Source of the DNA: Methylobacterium brachiatum
GTDB lineage: Bacteria; Pseudomonadota; Alphaproteobacteria; Rhizobiales; Beijerinckiaceae
Length of the DNA stretch: 64,000 nt
Assembly (NCBI RefSeq): GCF_020523825.1
Contig: NZ_JAJALK010000012.1
Location: 1 to 64,000, forward strand
Direction of reading: 5' to 3'
The translations under genes and the position numbers were made by a program. The notes under the pieces are model-generated. The model saw only the letters and a program-made list of their open reading frames with translations. It searched no databases and was not told the origin of the DNA. Below, piece by piece: positions 37,695 to 47,335 of the stretch. Each line of letters starts with the position of its first letter. Positions within the stretch are counted from its first letter, which is position 1.

Positions 37695-40247
37695 ATGGGT
37701 GTCGGTCGTGCCGCGCACGTTCGAATCTGCGTGGGTGCGCTCACATTGACGGCGGCGAGCGCTGCGCTCGCCGAACTGCCCGAAACCGCGACCGCGCACG
37801 CGCCGCGTGAGATGCACGGCGTCGCCGCCCTGGCGATCTTCGGCGGCCTCGTCGCCTTCGCGGTGATTCTGTCGCTGCTCCACCTCTACGAGCGCAGTCG
37901 CTGGACCCGCCGGGAGCGCGAGCTCGCCGGCGCCCTCGACGTGCTGCGTGGCGCCCATGACCGCGCCGAGATGCTGCTCAACGCCGAGCGCCAGATCATC
38001 GTCACCTGGGACCGGCGCAGCGAGCCCGTGGTCGAGGGCGATATCAGCCTGGCGATCTACGGCGAGCGGCCGACCTCCGGCTATGCCCGCCGGGTCCTCG
38101 CCTTCGGCACCTGGCTGGTCGCCTCGGATGCCGCCGCCGTCGAGGCCGCGGTCGAGACCCTGCGGGCCCGCGGCACGAGCTTCACGCTGAGCCTGCGCAC
38201 CCAGACCGGGCGCAGCATCGACGCCCATGGGCAGGCGGTGGCCGGCCGGGCGCTCCTGCGCCTGCGTGAGACCAGCCAGGAGCGCTGCGAGATCGCCGAC
38301 CTGCGCGCGACCCTGGACGAGACCCGCCGCGGCCTGTCGGCGCTGGCCGGCCTGCTCGACGCGATCCCGCAGCCGGTCTGGCGCCGCAACCGCGAGGGCG
38401 GCCTGAGCTGGGTCAACGCCGCCTACGTGGCGGCCGTGGAGGCGGAGAGCCGCGAGGCCACGTTGGACCGCGGCATCGAGCTGTTCGACCGTCCGGCCCG
38501 CGAGGCCATCGCCCGGGACGAGGCGGCGCGGGCTGCCGGCCTGTCCCGCAGCGTCCCGCGGCTCTCGGCGGTGATGGCCGGCAGCCGGCGCATGCTCGAC
38601 GTCTTCGAGACCACCCTGGACAGCGGCCGCGTCGGCATCGCCATCGACGTGTCCGAGCTGGAGAGCGTCCGCGCCGACCTGCAGCGCCAGATGAACGCCA
38701 ACGTCCGCACCCTCGACCAATTGCCCACCGCGGTGGCGATGTTCGACGTGTCGCAGCGGCTGATCTTCCACAACGCCGCCTACCGGCAGCTCTGGGACCT
38801 CGATCAGGCGTTCCTGGACAGCCGACCCTCCGACGGCGAGATCCTCGATCACCTCCGGGCCGAGCGGAAGCTCGAGGAGCATGCCGATTTCCGCGGCTGG
38901 AAGCAGGGGGTGCTGGCCGCCTACCGGGCCGCCGAAGCCAACCAGAGCTGGTGGTACCTGCCCGACGGGCGCACGCTTCGGGTTGTCGCCGACCCGAACC
39001 CGCAGGGCGGCCTGACCTATCTGTTCGACGACGTCTCCGACAGCCTGAACGCGGAATCCCGCTACAACGCCCTGCGCCGCCTCCAGGCGGAGACGCTCGA
39101 CACCCTCGCCGAGCCGGTGGCGGTGTTCGGCGCGGACGGCCGCATGACGCTCGCCAACCGGGCGTTCTGCACCGTGTGGCGGCTCGATCCGGCGGCCGTG
39201 GAGGAGCGGCCGCATGTCGATGCCGTCATCGAATCCTGCCGGTCGCTCGCGCCCGCCGAGGAGCCCTGGCTCGACATCCGCGACGCGGTGGTCGGCCTCG
39301 AATCCCGCACCGCCCGGTCCTGCCGCCTGGAGGTGGTGGACGGCACCGTCCTCGATTGCGCCGCGCAGCCGCTGCCCGAGGGCGCGACCCTGCTCACCCT
39401 GATCGACGTCACCGCGAGCGTGAATGTCGAGCGGGCGCTCACCGAGAAGAACGACGCCCTGGAGAAGGCCGCGCAGCTGCGCGACACCTTCGTGCACCAT
39501 GTCTCCTACGAGCTGCGCTCGCCGCTCACCAACATCATCGGCTTCACCCAGCTGCTCGGCGACGAGACGGTGGGCGCGCTCAACGACCGGCAGCGCGAAT
39601 ATTCCGACCACATCATGCGCTCCTCGGCGGCGCTGCTTGTGATCATCAACGACATTCTCGACCTCGCCTCGATCGATGCCGGCTCCCTGGAGCTTCAGCG
39701 CGAGGAGGTCGACGTCCAGTCCACGATCGAGGCCGCCGTGCGCGGGATCGAGGATCGGCTGGCCGAATCCCACATCACCCTCGCGCTGGACGTGCCGGAG
39801 GATATCGGCAGCGTCCACGCGGACGGAAAGCGCGTGCGCCAGATCCTGTTCAACCTGCTGTCCAACGCCGTCGGCTTCTCGGATGCCGGGCAGCGCGTCG
39901 AGGTCCGGGCCCGCCGGGAGGCCCACGATCTGGTCCTCAGCGTGCGTGACCACGGCCGCGGCATGCCGCCCGAGATCGCCGATTCGGTCTTCAACCGCTT
40001 CGAGAGCCACACCCTGGGCACCCGCCATCGCGGGGTCGGGCTCGGCCTCTCGATCGTGCGGTCCTTCGTCGAACTCCATGGCGGGCGGGTCCATCTTGAG
40101 ACCGCGCCCGGGGCCGGGACCCAGGTGACCTGTACCTTCCCGCTTTTCCCTCTTGAGGGCCCGCGTCTCGATCACCGTGAGGCGGGCCGTCCCTTCACCC
40201 TCCAGCCCGCCACTGCAACGCGCAAACCCGGCTTGGCACTCCACTAG
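37695..40247 (+). CDS. divL: DivL-type tyrosine pseudo-histidine kinase
   Basis: An 850-residue membrane sensor: a signal-like start (residues 8-28), a membrane helix (about 45-63), PAS-type domains over roughly 190-560, and HisKA and HATPase domains at the C-terminus. The H-box reads FVHHVSYELRSPL with Tyr605 (bases 39507-39509) where kinases have the phospho-His, the hallmark of DivL. ATP-lid blocks NLLSNAVGFSD, DHGRGMPPEI and GVGLGLSIV are intact. In Caulobacter DivL binds CckA and so controls CtrA. Position after ahcY fits other Rhizobiales. The ATG at 37695 was chosen at the signal-like segment. Confidence 0.93.
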   Translation: MGVGRAAHVRICVGALTLTAASAALAELPETATAHAPREMHGVAALAIFGGLVAFAVILSLLHLYERSRWTRRERELAGALDVLRGAHDRAEMLLNAERQIIVTWDRRSEPVVEGDISLAIYGERPTSGYARRVLAFGTWLVASDAAAVEAAVETLRARGTSFTLSLRTQTGRSIDAHGQAVAGRALLRLRETSQERCEIADLRATLDETRRGLSALAGLLDAIPQPVWRRNREGGLSWVNAAYVAAVEAESREATLDRGIELFDRPAREAIARDEAARAAGLSRSVPRLSAVMAGSRRMLDVFETTLDSGRVGIAIDVSELESVRADLQRQMNANVRTLDQLPTAVAMFDVSQRLIFHNAAYRQLWDLDQAFLDSRPSDGEILDHLRAERKLEEHADFRGWKQGVLAAYRAAEANQSWWYLPDGRTLRVVADPNPQGGLTYLFDDVSDSLNAESRYNALRRLQAETLDTLAEPVAVFGADGRMTLANRAFCTVWRLDPAAVEERPHVDAVIESCRSLAPAEEPWLDIRDAVVGLESRTARSCRLEVVDGTVLDCAAQPLPEGATLLTLIDVTASVNVERALTEKNDALEKAAQLRDTFVHHVSYELRSPLTNIIGFTQLLGDETVGALNDRQREYSDHIMRSSAALLVIINDILDLASIDAGSLELQREEVDVQSTIEAAVRGIEDRLAESHITLALDVPEDIGSVHADGKRVRQILFNLLSNAVGFSDAGQRVEVRARREAHDLVLSVRDHGRGMPPEIADSVFNRFESHTLGTRHRGVGLGLSIVRSFVELHGGRVHLETAPGAGTQVTCTFPLFPLEGPRLDHREAGRPFTLQPATATRKPGLALH

Positions 40248-40334
40248 CGGGTGCAGCGAACAGGCTCGGCCGTTTCTCCGATCCGGCCCCTGCGGCGGAC
40301 TTGATTAATCCCCCGGGCGGGATCAGCAGGGGGC

Positions 40335-41567
40335 ATGTCCGCGCATGATCGTTCCGGCTGGGCCGTCTTCGGCATCGGCGATTTCCGCCTGTTCGGTTCG
40401 GCCCGCTTCCTCACGGGCCTCGCCTATCAGATGCAGGCGGTGGCGATCGGCTGGTTCGTCTACGACCTGACCCATTCCGCCCTGGCTTTGGGCCTCGTCG
40501 GGCTGGCGGGCTTCCTGCCCGCGGTGGTCTGCGCCCTGATCACCGGCCATGTGGCGGATGCCTATGACCGGCGCCTGGTCGGCGCCGCGGCCTTCGGCCT
40601 CCAGAGTCTGGCGAGCTTCGGCCTCCTCGCCTATGCGCTGGCCGGCCTCCAGGCGGTCTGGCCGATCTACGCCCTGGTGATCGTCGTCGGCACCGCCCGG
40701 GCCTTCGCCAACCCGGCCCTGCAAGCGCTTCTGCCGACCCTGGTACCGGGCCCGCAATTCGGCTTGGCGATCGCCTGGAACGCCTCGCTCTGGCAGAGCG
40801 CCTCGGTGATGGGCCCGGCGCTGGGCGGGCTGCTCTACGCCCTCGGGCCGTCGGTCGTGTTCGGCGGCGCGACGGCGAGCTTCGCCGTCGCCAGCCTGCT
40901 GACGGCCCTGATCCGCTTCCGGCCCGCCGCCGTGACCGAGCGGCCGCCGATCACCTGGGCGGCGCTCTCGGCCGGCATCGGCTACATCCGCTCGCAGCCG
41001 GTGGTGCTGGGCGCCATCAGCCTCGACCTGTTCACGGTCCTGCTGGGCGGCGCGACCGCGCTCCTGCCGATCTATGCCGGCGAGGTGCTGCATGTCGGGC
41101 CCCTGGGCCTCGGGGCGCTGCGGAGCATGCCGGCCTTCGGAGCCGTCGCCACGGCGGTGCTGCTCGCCTATCGCCCGCTCCGGCGCCATGCCGGGGTGCG
41201 GATGCTCCGGGCGGCGGCCGTGTTCGGCGCCGCGACGGTCGTGTTCGGCCTCTCGACCTCACTGCCCCTGTCGATGGCCTGCCTGTTCGTCACGGGCGCT
41301 GCCGACATGATCTCGGTCTATGTCCGCCAGACCTTCGTGCAGGGCGAGACCCCGGACGCCATGCGCGGCCGGGTCTCCGCGGTGAACACCGTGTTCATCG
41401 GGGCCTCGAACGAGCTCGGCGAGTTCGAATCCGGCCTGCTCGCCGCTGCGATCGGGGCGGTCCCGGCGGTGGTGGCGGGTGGTGCCGCGACGATCGCCGT
41501 CGCGCTTCTCTGGGGCCGGTTCTTCCCGGCCTTGAAGGCGCGTGATCGGTTGCTGGTGCAGGGGTAG
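40335..41567 (+). CDS. MFS transporter, enterobactin-exporter (EntS)-like
   Basis: A 410-residue protein with about 12 hydrophobic segments. The loop 2-3 motif reads GHVADAYDRRLV, a variant of the MFS GxxxDrxGRR signature. The opening DFRLFGSARFLTGLAYQMQAVAIGW and NPALQALLPTLVP are typical of the MFS_3/EntS group of drug or siderophore exporters. The substrate is unknown. It follows divL by 87 bp and is convergent with tolB. Confidence 0.87.
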   Translation: MSAHDRSGWAVFGIGDFRLFGSARFLTGLAYQMQAVAIGWFVYDLTHSALALGLVGLAGFLPAVVCALITGHVADAYDRRLVGAAAFGLQSLASFGLLAYALAGLQAVWPIYALVIVVGTARAFANPALQALLPTLVPGPQFGLAIAWNASLWQSASVMGPALGGLLYALGPSVVFGGATASFAVASLLTALIRFRPAAVTERPPITWAALSAGIGYIRSQPVVLGAISLDLFTVLLGGATALLPIYAGEVLHVGPLGLGALRSMPAFGAVATAVLLAYRPLRRHAGVRMLRAAAVFGAATVVFGLSTSLPLSMACLFVTGAADMISVYVRQTFVQGETPDAMRGRVSAVNTVFIGASNELGEFESGLLAAAIGAVPAVVAGGAATIAVALLWGRFFPALKARDRLLVQG

Positions 41568-41711
41568 CCACCGATTCGTCAGCGACCCGCGATTATCCAT
41601 ATTCAGCCGTCCGCGGCTCGAAGCACGGATAAGGCCGGTACCATCAGTGACTTAAACGATAGCTTTGCCGCATGGAGAGAACGTCTCTCTCCGAACACTG
41701 CCCTTCGACGA

Positions 41712-41740
41712 TTGGAGCCCGACTGGTAGCCGGGCTCCAA
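41712..41740 (-). terminator. Hairpin after tolB
   Basis: A 10-bp perfect inverted repeat, TTGGAGCCCG and CGGGCTCCAA with a 9-nt loop, lies 14 bp after the tolB stop on the minus strand. No clear T-tract follows. The smaller repeat GAGAGA/TCTCTC near 41677-41691 lies further downstream. Confidence 0.55.
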
Positions 41741-41753
41741 GATCCCAGAAGAC

Positions 41754-43100
41754 TCAGCGGCCCGCGAGCAGCGGCGACCAGGTCGGGTCGGAGGCGTAGG
41801 AGGGGGTCGGGATCGGCTGCTCCACCTTGCCGGTGATGTCGACCATGAACAGCTTGCCGCCGCCCTGGCCGCCCGGATCGCGGAAGAACAGCACGTACTG
41901 CCCGTTCGGCGCGAAGGTCGGGCCCTCGTTGTGGTAGCCCTCGGTGAGGACGCGCTCGCCGGTGCCGTCGGGCTTCGACACGCAGATGGCGAAGCCGCCG
42001 TTGCGCTGGCGGGTATAGGCGATCAGGTCGCCGCGCGGGGACCAGGCCGGCTGTGAGGCCGAGCCGGCGCCGAAGGTGATCCGGTGCGGGTTCGAGCCGT
42101 CCGCACCCATCACGTAGACCTGCTGCGAGCCGCCGCGATCCGATTCGAACGCGATCTGCGAACCGTCCGGCGCGTAGGTCGGCGAAGTGTCGATCGCCAT
42201 GCCGTTGGTCACCGAGTGCTGGGCCTTCGTGGCGATGTCCATCGTCACGATGTCGGCGTTGCCGCCCTGCTGCACGCTCATCACCAGGCGGCGGCCGTCC
42301 GGCGAGAAGCGCGGGCTGGCGCTCATCGAATCGACGTTGCCCAGCGCCTGGCGGGCGCCGGTCTCGAGGTTGATCACCTGGACGCGGGGCTGGTGCCCGG
42401 TGGCCTGGGACATGAAGGCGATATCCTGCGTGGCCGGCGAGTAGCGCGGGGCGACGATCGAGGTCTCGCCGCTGGTGATCGCCCGGACATTGGCGCCGTC
42501 CTGATCCATCACCATCAGGCGCTTGCGGCGGTTCTCCTTGGGGCCGCTCTCGTCCACGAAGGCGATGCGGCTGTCGAACCACGGGCCGAGGCCGGTGATC
42601 TTGGTGTAGACCGCGTCCGAGATCAGATGGCCGGTGCGCCGGGCATTGGCGGTGTCGGTGCCGTATTGCTGGCCGGTCATCTGCTGGCCGGAGGTCACGT
42701 CCCAGAGGCGGAACTCGACCTTCAGCTTACCCGACGGGTCGCGGGAAACGCGGCCCGTCACGAGGCCCTGGACGCCGGTGGCGCGCCACTTCTCGAAATT
42801 CGGCGCGGCGTCGAAGTTCGGCTGCTCGGGGAAGCGCGCATGGTCGAGGGGCGTGAAGTAGCCCGACCGGCGCAGGTTGTTGGTGACCACGCCGGAGACG
42901 AGGCCGCCGAGGCTCGGATCGCCGCCGAAATCCGCGATCGCGATCGGCATCGGCTGGAAGCTGCCGCCGCCGATGCGCAGCTGCAGCTGCGCCTGGGCCG
43001 GGGCCGCGAAGCCGAGGGCGACCGCGAGGAACGCCAGCAGCGCGACCAGGCGCGCGGCGAGGGGCGCCGGAAGAGGCCCGGCGGAGGGAAGGTTCTGCAT
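41754..43100 (-). CDS. tolB: Tol-Pal system protein TolB
   Basis: A 448-residue periplasmic protein with a Sec signal (cleavage after AQAQ near residue 38), an N-terminal alpha/beta domain (LVTGRVSRDPSGKLKVEFRL, DAVYTKITG) and a six-bladed beta-propeller with repeated SPDG-type blades such as PRFSPDGRRLVMSVQQGGN and SPTYAPDGSQIAFESDRGG. TolB couples the inner-membrane TolQRA complex to Pal in the outer membrane. It is last in the tolQ-R-A-B order; pal, which usually follows, is absent here. Confidence 0.97.
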   Translation of the reverse strand: MQNLPSAGPLPAPLAARLVALLAFLAVALGFAAPAQAQLQLRIGGGSFQPMPIAIADFGGDPSLGGLVSGVVTNNLRRSGYFTPLDHARFPEQPNFDAAPNFEKWRATGVQGLVTGRVSRDPSGKLKVEFRLWDVTSGQQMTGQQYGTDTANARRTGHLISDAVYTKITGLGPWFDSRIAFVDESGPKENRRKRLMVMDQDGANVRAITSGETSIVAPRYSPATQDIAFMSQATGHQPRVQVINLETGARQALGNVDSMSASPRFSPDGRRLVMSVQQGGNADIVTMDIATKAQHSVTNGMAIDTSPTYAPDGSQIAFESDRGGSQQVYVMGADGSNPHRITFGAGSASQPAWSPRGDLIAYTRQRNGGFAICVSKPDGTGERVLTEGYHNEGPTFAPNGQYVLFFRDPGGQGGGKLFMVDITGKVEQPIPTPSYASDPTWSPLLAGR

Positions 43101-43165
43101 GGGTCGGATCCGAGTGACGATCAGACGGGGGAGGGGGATGACGGCAGGCTGCGCGGACGGCGACC

Positions 43166-44467
43166 TCAGGTCGCCGTGAATTCGAACTCCGCGTTGATGG
43201 CCTTCCAGTCGTTGTAATACGGCGCGTAGGTGGCCGGAATGTTATACGGCGCGCAGCGGCGCACCGCCCGGAGCGCGGCTTGCGCGATCGACTGGTCCAC
43301 GGCGCTCGAACCGCCCCGCATGATCCGCGGCTCGGTGCTGAGCGAGCCGTTCGGGTTCAGGCGGATGTCGAGCACCGGCAGGACCACCCCCTGGGCGGCG
43401 CCGGGGGGCGCGGAGTAGCAGCGCTCGATCTGCTGCTGCAGCAACCCGACCAGGGCGTCGCGCAGGGACGGCGACAGGCGCTGCGCGGTGCCGGTCGCGG
43501 CGCCGAGGGCCGCCACCTTCTGCACCGTGTGGCCGGTCGCGCCGGTGGATTGCGACGGCACCTTCGACGCCAGCATCGAGCGGATGTCGCCCGCGTTGAA
43601 CTTGTTGGCGAGCTCGGCCTGCTTGCGTGCCTTGGCCTCGCCGTCGGCCTTGGCCTTCGCGTCCGCCATCGCCTTGGCCTTCGCCTTGGCGGCGGCCTCG
43701 GCCTTGGCGGCGGCTTCCGCCTTCTCCTGCGCGGCCTTGGCCTCGGCCATCTCCTTCTGCCGCTCGGCTTCCGCCTCGGCCTTGGCTTCGGCGGCCTTCC
43801 TGGCGGCTTCCCGAGCGGCCTCGGCCTTGGCGGCATCCGCCTTGGCCTTAGCCTCGGCTTTCGCGGCGGCGGCCTTCGCGGCGGCGGCCGCAGCTTCGGC
43901 CTCCTGCCGCTCGATCAGCTTGTCGAGCTGCTCGCGCTTCTCGGCTTCGGCCTTCGCGGCCGCCTTCGCCTCGGCCTTGGCGGCCGCGGCCTTCTCGGCG
44001 GCGGCAGCCTTGTCGGCCGCGGCTTTCTCGGCTGCTTTCTCCGCGGCCTTGGCGGCGGCCTTCTCGGCCTCGCGCTTCTCCTGGGCGGCCTTGGCGGCTT
44101 TGGCCACCTCCTGCGGATCCGGCTCGGCGCGCAGGGGCATCTCCTCCGCGTTGGCGAGCTTCATCTCGGCCGTGCGGGTCGGGGCGGTCGGCGCGTCGGT
44201 CTTGGCGTTCTCGGGCTCGCGATCCTCGACCTTCTCGGCCTGGCGATCGGCCCGCGGCTGGGCGTTGGGCATCGGCTTGTCGGCCTGGCGCTCGCCCTTG
44301 GTGATCTCGGAGAACTGGTTCTCGGTGATCACCTCGACCGGCACGCCCTCCTGCGCCTCGGGCAGGGCCGGAGCCGCCACGCTGAACAGCGCGAAGGCCA
44401 GCAGCGCCACGTGGGTGCCGGCGGAGATCCAGACACCCGGTTCCTTGCGGTCGAAGTGGAACTCCAC
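43166..44467 (-). CDS. tolA: Tol-Pal system protein TolA (TonB-like C-terminus)
   Basis: A 433-residue envelope-spanning protein. A cytoplasmic start and one membrane helix (about residues 13-32, VWISAGTHVALLAFALFSVA) lead into a very long Ala/Lys/Glu helix (about 110-295) of KAAAEKAAAEKA type, which crosses the periplasm. A TonB/TolA C-terminal domain (about 330-433, GLLQQQIERCYSAPPG) follows. The start is GTG at 44467. It lies 10 bp after tolR and 65 bp before tolB. Confidence 0.93.
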   Translation of the reverse strand: MEFHFDRKEPGVWISAGTHVALLAFALFSVAAPALPEAQEGVPVEVITENQFSEITKGERQADKPMPNAQPRADRQAEKVEDREPENAKTDAPTAPTRTAEMKLANAEEMPLRAEPDPQEVAKAAKAAQEKREAEKAAAKAAEKAAEKAAADKAAAAEKAAAAKAEAKAAAKAEAEKREQLDKLIERQEAEAAAAAAKAAAAKAEAKAKADAAKAEAAREAARKAAEAKAEAEAERQKEMAEAKAAQEKAEAAAKAEAAAKAKAKAMADAKAKADGEAKARKQAELANKFNAGDIRSMLASKVPSQSTGATGHTVQKVAALGAATGTAQRLSPSLRDALVGLLQQQIERCYSAPPGAAQGVVLPVLDIRLNPNGSLSTEPRIMRGGSSAVDQSIAQAALRAVRRCAPYNIPATYAPYYNDWKAINAEFEFTAT

Positions 44468-44477
44468 GGTTCAGACC

Positions 44478-44924
44478 CTACTGATGCTCAGGCTCGGTCA
44501 CGAGGGCGACCTTCTTGAAGCCGCCGCCGGTCACGATCGCCATCACCTGGGCGACGCGGCCGTAATCGACCCGCTTGTCGCCGCGTACGAACACGCGCTC
44601 CTCGGTGCCGGTCTTGGCCGTCTCGAGCAGCTTCGGGATGATTGTGTCGTCGGTCAGCTCGTCCTCGCCGAGGAAAACCTGGCCGGTCTGCCGGATCGAG
44701 AGCGTCACCGGCTTCACGTCGGAATTGAGCGGCGACGCCTTGGATTGCGGCAGGTCGAGGGGCACGCCCACCGTCATCATCGGCGCCGCGACCATGAAGA
44801 TGATCAGCAGCACCAGCACGACGTCGATGAACGGCGTCATGTTGATCTCGTTGATCGGCCCGCCGCGCCGGCCTCTGCGCCGCCGCCGCTTGCCGCCGTG
44901 GGATGCTCCCGCCGCCATGCTCAT
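44478..44924 (-). CDS. tolR: Tol-Pal system protein TolR (ExbD family)
   Basis: A 148-residue ion-channel partner of TolQ. After a basic start (KRRRRRGRRGG) comes INEINMTPFIDVVLVLLIIF, the membrane helix holding the essential Asp of the proton path, then the periplasmic ExbD/TolR domain with VFVRGDKRVDYGRV. It begins at the ATG at 44924, 25 bp after tolQ, and runs into tolA. Confidence 0.96.
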   Translation of the reverse strand: MSMAAGASHGGKRRRRRGRRGGPINEINMTPFIDVVLVLLIIFMVAAPMMTVGVPLDLPQSKASPLNSDVKPVTLSIRQTGQVFLGEDELTDDTIIPKLLETAKTGTEERVFVRGDKRVDYGRVAQVMAIVTGGGFKKVALVTEPEHQ

Positions 44925-44949
44925 GGATCAATCTCCTGGATCGGCCCGG

Positions 44950-45666
<717 letters not shown>

Positions 45667-45980
45667 CCGTCGAGATCTCCTGCTCCGGATCGCGATGCGC
45701 CGGGCGAGGCCCGCGTCCGCCGGATCCGTGAGCGATATCAATGCTATCGCCCGCGAATCTGTCGAAAGTAAGGGCCGTCTTCGCGCCGGGACTCACGGCA
45801 TCGCGCGGTCTTCGTTAAGGCCGCGACAGGGTTAAGGATCGGTTTCGATCCGGGCGATCCCAAGGCATTCGGAAGTATCGGCCGGGGGGCGCAACAAGGC
45901 TGGACCTTGCGAAACCGACGCCCTTATTCTCCCGGGGTCAGAGTGCCGCGCGCACCGCGAGTCTCAGTACAGGAAGCGCC
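45667..45980. other. 314-bp divergent region between tolQ and the aldolase gene
   Basis: It should hold the promoter of the tol operon and of the plus-strand aldolase gene. GTTAAGG occurs twice, 17 bp apart, near 45814-45836 (TTAA-N13-TTAA), which is not the N7 spacing of a CtrA box. I see no gene or RNA structure. Confidence 0.5.
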
Positions 45981-46769
45981 ATGACCCTGCCCGTCCCGAG
46001 CCTCCACGGCCTGCTGCCCGCCGAGCCCGCCCGATTCCTCGGCTGGTCCTGTATCGCCGACCCGGCCATTGCCGGCGCCCTCGCGCGGTCGGGCTTCGAC
46101 GCCGTGCTCCTCGACCAGCAGCACGGCGCGCACGATTACCATTCGTGCTGCGCGGCGATCACCGAGGTGGCGCTCGCCGGCAAGCCGAGCCTGGTCCGCA
46201 TCCCGGTGGGCGACTTCGCCATGGCATCGCGGATGCTGGATGCCGGCGCCTCGGGCATCGTCGCGCCGATGATCAACAGCGTGGCCGACGCGCAGGCGCT
46301 GGCCGCCGCCACCAAGTACCCGCCGGTCGGTCAGCGGAGCTGGGGGCCGGACCGCGCCATGTGGATGTCGGGTCAGAGCGATGCGACCGAGTTCCTCGCG
46401 GGCGCCAACGCCCGGGCGCTGACCATCGCCATGTGCGAGACCGCGGAGGCGATCGACGCGCTGGGGGCGATCCTGGCCCTGCCGGGCATCGACGGCATCC
46501 TGGTCGGCCCCGCCGACCTGTCGATCGCCCTGTCCAAGGGCACAACCATCGACCCGGCCGGCGCGGCGGTCACGGCGGCCCTCGGCGAGATCGTGCGCAA
46601 GACCCGGGCGGCCGGCAAGCTGCCCTGCGCCTTCTCGCCGTCGCCCCTGCGGGCCCGGGAGATGGTCGCCATGGGCTTCCAGCTGGTCTCGGTCGAGTAC
46701 GACGCGATGACCATCGTGAACGCCTTCGCCAAGCTCCTGCGTGACACCGACCCGACGCGGGTCGCCTAG
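45981..46769 (+). CDS. HpcH/HpaI-family aldolase
   Basis: A 262-residue class II (metal) aldolase. LLDQQHGAHDYHSC holds the catalytic His, LVRIPVGDFAMASRMLDAGA the Arg, MCETAEAIDAL the metal Glu, and GILVGPADLSIALS the metal Asp. PPVGQRSWGP is the family Gly/Arg loop. Such enzymes split 4-hydroxy-2-oxoacids to pyruvate plus an aldehyde; the real substrate is unknown. It lies between ybgC and tolQ on the opposite strand, interrupting the usual ybgC-tolQ block. Its stop overlaps the ybgC stop in CTAG. Confidence 0.9.
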   Translation: MTLPVPSLHGLLPAEPARFLGWSCIADPAIAGALARSGFDAVLLDQQHGAHDYHSCCAAITEVALAGKPSLVRIPVGDFAMASRMLDAGASGIVAPMINSVADAQALAAATKYPPVGQRSWGPDRAMWMSGQSDATEFLAGANARALTIAMCETAEAIDALGAILALPGIDGILVGPADLSIALSKGTTIDPAGAAVTAALGEIVRKTRAAGKLPCAFSPSPLRAREMVAMGFQLVSVEYDAMTIVNAFAKLLRDTDPTRVA

Positions 46770-47194
46770 GTTTCGCCGGGCGTCAGGAGTCGGCGCAGGA
46801 CCTCCGGCAGGCGAATGGCACGGCCGTCCCGCACGCAGGCGACCGTGACCTCGGCGGCGACCAGGAGCTCATCGCCCCGGCGGACCTCCTGGGCGAGCTG
46901 CATCGAGGCACCGCGCAGCTGCTGCGTGCGGGTCACGATGGTGAGCTGGTCGTCCATGCGGGCGGGCCGGATGAAGTCCAGCGTCATCCGGCGGACCACG
47001 AAGACGAGGCCGCTTGCCTCCCGGTGCAGCTCGGACTGGTCCCCCGCCAAGCCGCGCAGCAATTCGGTCCGGCCCCGCTCCAGGAAGCGCAGATAGCTCG
47101 CGTGGTAGACGAAGCCCGAGAAATCGGTGTCCTCGTAATAGACCCGCACCGCCAGGCGGTGAGGCTCCGTACCGGCAGGGTTCGCTTCGCTCAT
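46766..47194 (-). CDS. ybgC: Tol-Pal-associated acyl-CoA thioesterase YbgC
   Basis: A 142-residue hot-dog-fold thioesterase. VRVYYEDTDFSGFVYHASYLRFLERGRTE contains the 4HBT active-site Asp region and the YbgC-type start, followed by MTLDFIRPARMDDQLTI. YbgC hydrolyses short acyl-CoAs and usually lies directly upstream of tolQ. Here an aldolase gene on the other strand separates them. The stop codon overlaps that gene's stop. Confidence 0.93.
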   Translation of the reverse strand: MSEANPAGTEPHRLAVRVYYEDTDFSGFVYHASYLRFLERGRTELLRGLAGDQSELHREASGLVFVVRRMTLDFIRPARMDDQLTIVTRTQQLRGASMQLAQEVRRGDELLVAAEVTVACVRDGRAIRLPEVLRRLLTPGET

Positions 47195-47285
47195 CGGCGT
47201 CGTCTACGGCATGGCGCGGAGGCGGGGAAACCCCGTCGTCGGAACAGTCGCGGCGGCTTGCCGCCCGGCCGGGGGGCCGACATGA

Positions 47286-47311
47286 CGAGGGCCGCCCTAG
47301 GGCGGCCCTCG
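47286..47311 (-). terminator. Palindromic hairpin after the DUF4142 gene
   Basis: A perfect 12-bp inverted repeat, CGAGGGCCGCCC and GGGCGGCCCTCG, with a 2-bp centre, lies 24 bp after the DUF4142 stop on the minus strand. There is no T-tract, so a role in RNA 3'-end stability is equally likely. Confidence 0.55.
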
Positions 47312-47335
47312 CATGGTCAGGTCTGTGCGGTCGGA

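Noticed and set aside
37584..40244. A minus-strand frame of about 890 codons across divL
   Set aside because: It is antisense to divL, which has complete HisKA and HATPase motifs.
45814..45836. Paired TTAA motifs upstream of tolQ as a CtrA box
   Set aside because: The spacing is 13 bp, not the 7 bp of a CtrA site.
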